From Desulfurococcales archaeon (GTDB lineage: Archaea; Thermoproteota; Thermoprotei_A; Sulfolobales; WAQK01), in NCBI GenBank assembly GCA_027016915.1, contig JALURJ010000290.1:1-8461 (forward strand): a DNA stretch of 8,461 nt. Direction: 5' to 3'. The notes under the pieces were generated by a model. The model made no database searches and was not told where the DNA came from. It saw only the letters and a program-made list of their open reading frames with translations. Shown in pieces: positions 5,863 through 8,461 of this stretch; position 1 is the stretch's first letter; every line of letters starts with the position of its first letter. The translations under genes were made by a program, and so were the position numbers.

Positions 5863-6994
5863 ATACGTGGTTGTAGGCGGCGGGGTGGTAGGGCTTTCAA
5901 TAGCCTACCACCTCGCCAAGCTCGGAGCCTCCGTAACGATTGTCGAGAAGAGGTATGTGGGTTCGGGAAGCTCCACGAGGAACGCCGCCAATGCTAGGGC
6001 ACACTTCTTCAACCGCGAAGCCTCGCTGCTGGCTTGGGAGAGCCTGAAGAGGATGCGTAAGCTCTCCAGGGATCTAGGGTACAACACCCTGTTTGTGAGG
6101 CGGGGGTACCTTTGGCTCTTCTACAAGGAGGAGCACTTGGAAGCTATGAGGAGATATATGAAGACGTGGAAAGAGCTAGGCATACCTGAAGGCAAGATAC
6201 TTGGGGTAGACGAACTCGCCAAGAGGTATCCTTACCTGAACCTTAGGGGGATAGTTGGAGGCTACCTCGCCGATGCCAACGGGCGATACCACCATGATGC
6301 GGTTGTAAGAGCATACTGGATAAACTGCCGTAGATTGGGGGTCAGCATCCTTGAATACGTTGAGGCTAGAAAGGTTTTAGTTAGGAGCGGCAGGGCCGTG
6401 GGCGTGGAGACTAGTACCGGCGCGTTTGAAGCGGAAAAAGCAGTCGTGCTGGCTGCAGGACCGTGGACAAGGGTTCTCGCGGAGACTGTGGGCGTGGAGC
6501 TACCCATAGAACCTATAAGGAAAGAAGCTATGGTTACAGAGCCTCTAAAGATCACGATAAAACCGCTAGTCATAAATACCAAGGTTAACGCTTATGCCCA
6601 GCAGACACTACGAGGAGAAGTGCTCCTCTCCTCGGCAACACCCCTCGACGTGCCAACTTGGAGCTACCAGCACACATACCAGTTCCCTATCCGAGCCGCC
6701 AAAGCCATGGTTGAAACCATACCTGCCCTCGCAACAGTCAACTGGCTAAGACAATGGGCCGGGCACTACGCTACCACACCCGACCACAACCCTGTTCTAG
6801 GGTATGTTGATGAAGTTGAGAACCTTGCAGTAGCCTCGGGCTTTAGCGGTCACGGCTTCATGCTGGCGCCAGCGGTTGGCGAGTTCATGGCCTTGCTGCT
6901 GGAGAAGGGTTATCTGCATCCCGTGATGGCGCCCTTTGACCCAGGCAGGTTCAAGGAGGGTAGAATGATAAGGGAGGACCTAGTTATAGGCTAA
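5840..6994 (+). CDS. FAD-dependent amine/amino-acid dehydrogenase, DAO family (sarcosine oxidase beta / proline dehydrogenase beta type)
   Basis: The 384-residue protein is the likely catalytic subunit, oxidising a C-N bond of an amino or imino acid. Residues 9-36 form the FAD-binding beta-alpha-beta unit (YVVVGGGVVGLSIAYHLAKLG, then Glu35 for ribose). GSGSSTRNAANARAHF follows, as in SoxB/DadA relatives. GRYHHDAVVRAY resembles the SoxB RHDAV segment, whose His binds FMN covalently in bacterial sarcosine oxidase; whether that happens here is unknown. The C-terminal part has WAGHYATTPDHNPVLG and ASGFSGHGFMLAPAVGE, typical of the family's flavin and substrate pocket. The length is usual (380-400). 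GTG 5840 is preferred over GTG 5867, which would remove the residues leading into the first strand. It is the last gene of the operon. Candidate substrates by family are L-proline, sarcosine, hydroxyproline or opines; the sequence does not choose. Confidence 0.88.
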   Translation: MQASKKSEYVVVGGGVVGLSIAYHLAKLGASVTIVEKRYVGSGSSTRNAANARAHFFNREASLLAWESLKRMRKLSRDLGYNTLFVRRGYLWLFYKEEHLEAMRRYMKTWKELGIPEGKILGVDELAKRYPYLNLRGIVGGYLADANGRYHHDAVVRAYWINCRRLGVSILEYVEARKVLVRSGRAVGVETSTGAFEAEKAVVLAAGPWTRVLAETVGVELPIEPIRKEAMVTEPLKITIKPLVINTKVNAYAQQTLRGEVLLSSATPLDVPTWSYQHTYQFPIRAAKAMVETIPALATVNWLRQWAGHYATTPDHNPVLGYVDEVENLAVASGFSGHGFMLAPAVGEFMALLLEKGYLHPVMAPFDPGRFKEGRMIREDLVIG

Positions 6995-7018
6995 CCGGTA
7001 CCTGAATAGGATCCGCAA

Positions 7019-7063
7019 AGGTTTTCGTAAAAATGATTTTATGCGTGATGCCTGACAATCATG
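7019..7063. terminator. Convergent gap with possible two-way termination signals
   Basis: The 75 bases between the two convergent genes hold T-rich stretches on the + strand (GGTTTTCG, GATTTTAT) and, read on the - strand, a T5 run after the oxidoreductase gene. A weak hairpin pairs CGTGAT (7044-7049) with ATCATG (7058-7063) around an eight-base loop, including one G-T pair. On the - strand the T-rich run follows this hairpin. Archaeal termination relies mainly on T-runs, so this is plausible but weak. Confidence 0.3.
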
Positions 7064-7069
7064 GCTAAT

Positions 7070-8461
7070 TTACGGAGTCCCCGAAGCCTTATCTAACAGC
7101 CATTTGGGAAGTTTGTCAAGTAGTCCCAGCCTCAGGAGCGTAACCTTCAGCGGCACCCCTTCCGTGCTCCAGCCTCTTGCCATATAGTACTCCGTTTTCA
7201 TGTGCTCCAAGCTGGCAGGATCCACAAGCTCGCCTTTGGAGGGCCCCTCAACTATAGGCTCCTTCTCGAGTCTTGGCGGGAGGTTGTCGTCAGAACTTGA
7301 TGCCCCGTAGGCTATATTCACTAATCTTTCTATGTTCACGGCGATCGATCCAGACTCTAGTAGCTGGCCTGGAGTTACAGTAATACCTAGGAGCTCCGAG
7401 ACTACAGGTGCAACGGTCTCGGGGAGAAGTGTACGACGCGAGAATTTACATATTCCCGTGTTGTCGTAGAACCCCATCAGGTCTTCCAGCTCTTTCACCA
7501 TGACTCCTTTACCCTTATAGGAGAGCCTGTCCACTTTTTCAAACATCCATAGACTTCCCGGTATCTCTACAGCATATGATGCGCTCGTCAGGTGATCTGC
7601 ACCCCTGGTTGAGACGGCGAATCCTAGGGCTAAGCCTTTGAGGCCTCTTACGTCGTATGCTGGGGGTTCAAGCCCCTTGACGTGTAGTGCAAATTCTCCG
7701 CCTTCACCCAGCCGTTCAACGGCTTTCCTGACCCCCTCGGCCAGTAGCTCTCCTAGGAAGCCGCGGCGTTCGGCCATGTCCTCCACAAGCGATGCAATGG
7801 CATCTATGTCTCCCCAACTTGGCGCGTCTTTGAGGAGGCCTCTTTCACCAGCTTCTATAGCCCAGGCTATTGTGCCTCCCAGACTTATGGTGTCGAACCC
7901 TAACTCGTCCGCCAGGTAATTCAGATAGGCTATGTCGCTAATGTTACATATTCCAAGGTTTGTCCCTAGGGAGTATACGGTCTCGTACTCCGGGCCATCA
8001 ACCTCGACACCCACCCTTTCCACCTTGATCACTTGGCTACACGCTCTTCCGCAGAATGGACACGGGTTTCTCGATATTCTTCGCTTGGGTGCGAATTCTG
8101 ACAATTCTGAAAGGGCTTTCTCAGGGTCTTGACACCATGTTAGTGTGGATTGCTTCCAGTTGAGAGAGGGGAGAACGCCTAGTGCGCCGCCGGTGAACTG
8201 CGTCATGATGGGCGTCCCGTATTCCATGAGCCTTTTGCTTGCCGGATCTTCTAACGTCTGCCTGTTTAGCTCAGCAATGATTTTTCTGGCCTCCTCCATA
8301 TTTGCTGGCTCGGGGTTAGTGTAGCCTTTTACAAGTATAGCTTTAAGCTTCTTTGAACCCATCACAGCGCCAAGCCCTGTCCTCCCGGCTTGGCGTAGGT
8401 TGAAGTCTATCATTGCTATTGCTGAAAGTTTTTCGCCAGCCGGGCCTATTATTGCGTCAGT
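7070..8461 (-). CDS. Aldehyde:ferredoxin oxidoreductase family protein, C-terminal part (N-terminus outside window)
   Basis: The frame runs open off the right edge, so only the last 463 residues of an enzyme usually near 600 are seen. The visible part starts TDAIIGPAGEKLSAIAM, then AGRTGLGAVMGSKKLKAILVKGY, a hallmark of this family; ATG 8413 is internal. Three [4Fe-4S] ligands lie in NPCPFCGRAC (CX2CX3C, bases 8039-8062) and the fourth in YDNTGICKF (7448-7450). PEYETVYSLGTNLGI and AVSTRGADHL (the latter on the cofactor side) are further family signatures. Such enzymes bind a tungsten bis-pyranopterin cofactor and oxidise aldehydes to acids, reducing ferredoxin, in the cytosol. The missing N-terminal domain holds part of the cofactor site. 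The gene faces the dehydrogenase operon and ends 75 bases from it. The subtype (AOR, FOR, GAPOR or WOR4/5) cannot be assigned from this fragment. There is no sign of damage in the visible part. Confidence 0.93.
   Translation of the reverse strand, partial: TDAIIGPAGEKLSAIAMIDFNLRQAGRTGLGAVMGSKKLKAILVKGYTNPEPANMEEARKIIAELNRQTLEDPASKRLMEYGTPIMTQFTGGALGVLPSLNWKQSTLTWCQDPEKALSELSEFAPKRRISRNPCPFCGRACSQVIKVERVGVEVDGPEYETVYSLGTNLGICNISDIAYLNYLADELGFDTISLGGTIAWAIEAGERGLLKDAPSWGDIDAIASLVEDMAERRGFLGELLAEGVRKAVERLGEGGEFALHVKGLEPPAYDVRGLKGLALGFAVSTRGADHLTSASYAVEIPGSLWMFEKVDRLSYKGKGVMVKELEDLMGFYDNTGICKFSRRTLLPETVAPVVSELLGITVTPGQLLESGSIAVNIERLVNIAYGASSSDDNLPPRLEKEPIVEGPSKGELVDPASLEHMKTEYYMARGWSTEGVPLKVTLLRLGLLDKLPKWLLDKASGTP

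Noticed and set aside
4152..6994. Assignment of the three-gene unit as hydrogen cyanide synthase (HcnABC)
   Set aside because: The domains are related, but the fusion pattern differs and archaeal relatives I know of are proline-type dehydrogenases. Nothing in the sequence points to glycine oxidation to cyanide.
7031..7056. A second C/D-box-like pattern (ATGATTT, GTGATGC, CTGA) in the convergent gap
   Set aside because: The C-like and D-like boxes are nearly adjacent, leaving no room for a guide of about ten bases. The pattern fails on spacing.
7638..8132. Open frames on the + strand opposite the aldehyde oxidoreductase gene
   Set aside because: They are low-complexity translations rich in Ser and Pro that mirror the real gene's codons, with no family motif.
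1..8461. CRISPR arrays, tRNA or rRNA genes, transposases, long direct repeats
   Set aside because: I saw none on either strand; the intein is the only mobile element I can support.

Overview
The window looks like a hyperthermophilic archaeon, most likely a crenarchaeote of the Desulfurococcales type. The grounds are a type IIB topoisomerase (Topo VI), an intein, a tungsten aldehyde:ferredoxin oxidoreductase, arginine codons dominated by AGG/AGA and isoleucine by ATA, GTG starts, a start codon lying directly behind a TATA-like element (leaderless), and a candidate C/D box guide RNA. Base composition is roughly mid-50s % GC. The species cannot be fixed from the sequence alone.

Left block (1-3997, + strand): a tight three-gene run. 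It holds the C-terminal third of topoisomerase VI subunit B (cut by the window edge), topoisomerase VI subunit A, and deoxyribose-phosphate aldolase. Subunit B ends inside the ribosome binding site of subunit A, and subunit A overlaps deoC by ATGA, so the three are probably co-transcribed and translationally coupled. Subunit A carries a 478-residue intein with a two-motif LAGLIDADG homing endonuclease. It sits exactly between the first Asp and the Ser of the D-S-D metal-binding motif of the TOPRIM fold, so the two metal-binding aspartates only come together after protein splicing.

Short gap (3998-4151): this appears to hold its own TATA-like element and a candidate C/D box sRNA of about 55 nt. 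The guide before its D box is complementary over 10 nt to the conserved UGAGACAGGU segment of 23S rRNA beside the peptidyl transferase centre (rRNA recalled from memory). A second TATA-like element follows, for the next operon.

Middle block (4152-6994, + strand): three overlapping genes encode a multi-subunit flavin/iron-sulfur amine or amino-acid dehydrogenase of the sarcosine oxidase / archaeal dye-linked proline dehydrogenase / HcnABC superfamily. The alpha subunit carries a [2Fe-2S] domain plus FAD. A small separate BFD-type [2Fe-2S] protein follows, then the DAO-family catalytic beta subunit. Electrons would pass from a C-N bond through flavin and Fe-S centres to an unknown acceptor.

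Right edge (7070-8461, - strand): a convergent aldehyde:ferredoxin oxidoreductase family gene whose N-terminal part lies outside the window. It keeps all four [4Fe-4S] cysteines. The 75-base convergent gap holds T-rich stretches on both strands and a weak hairpin.
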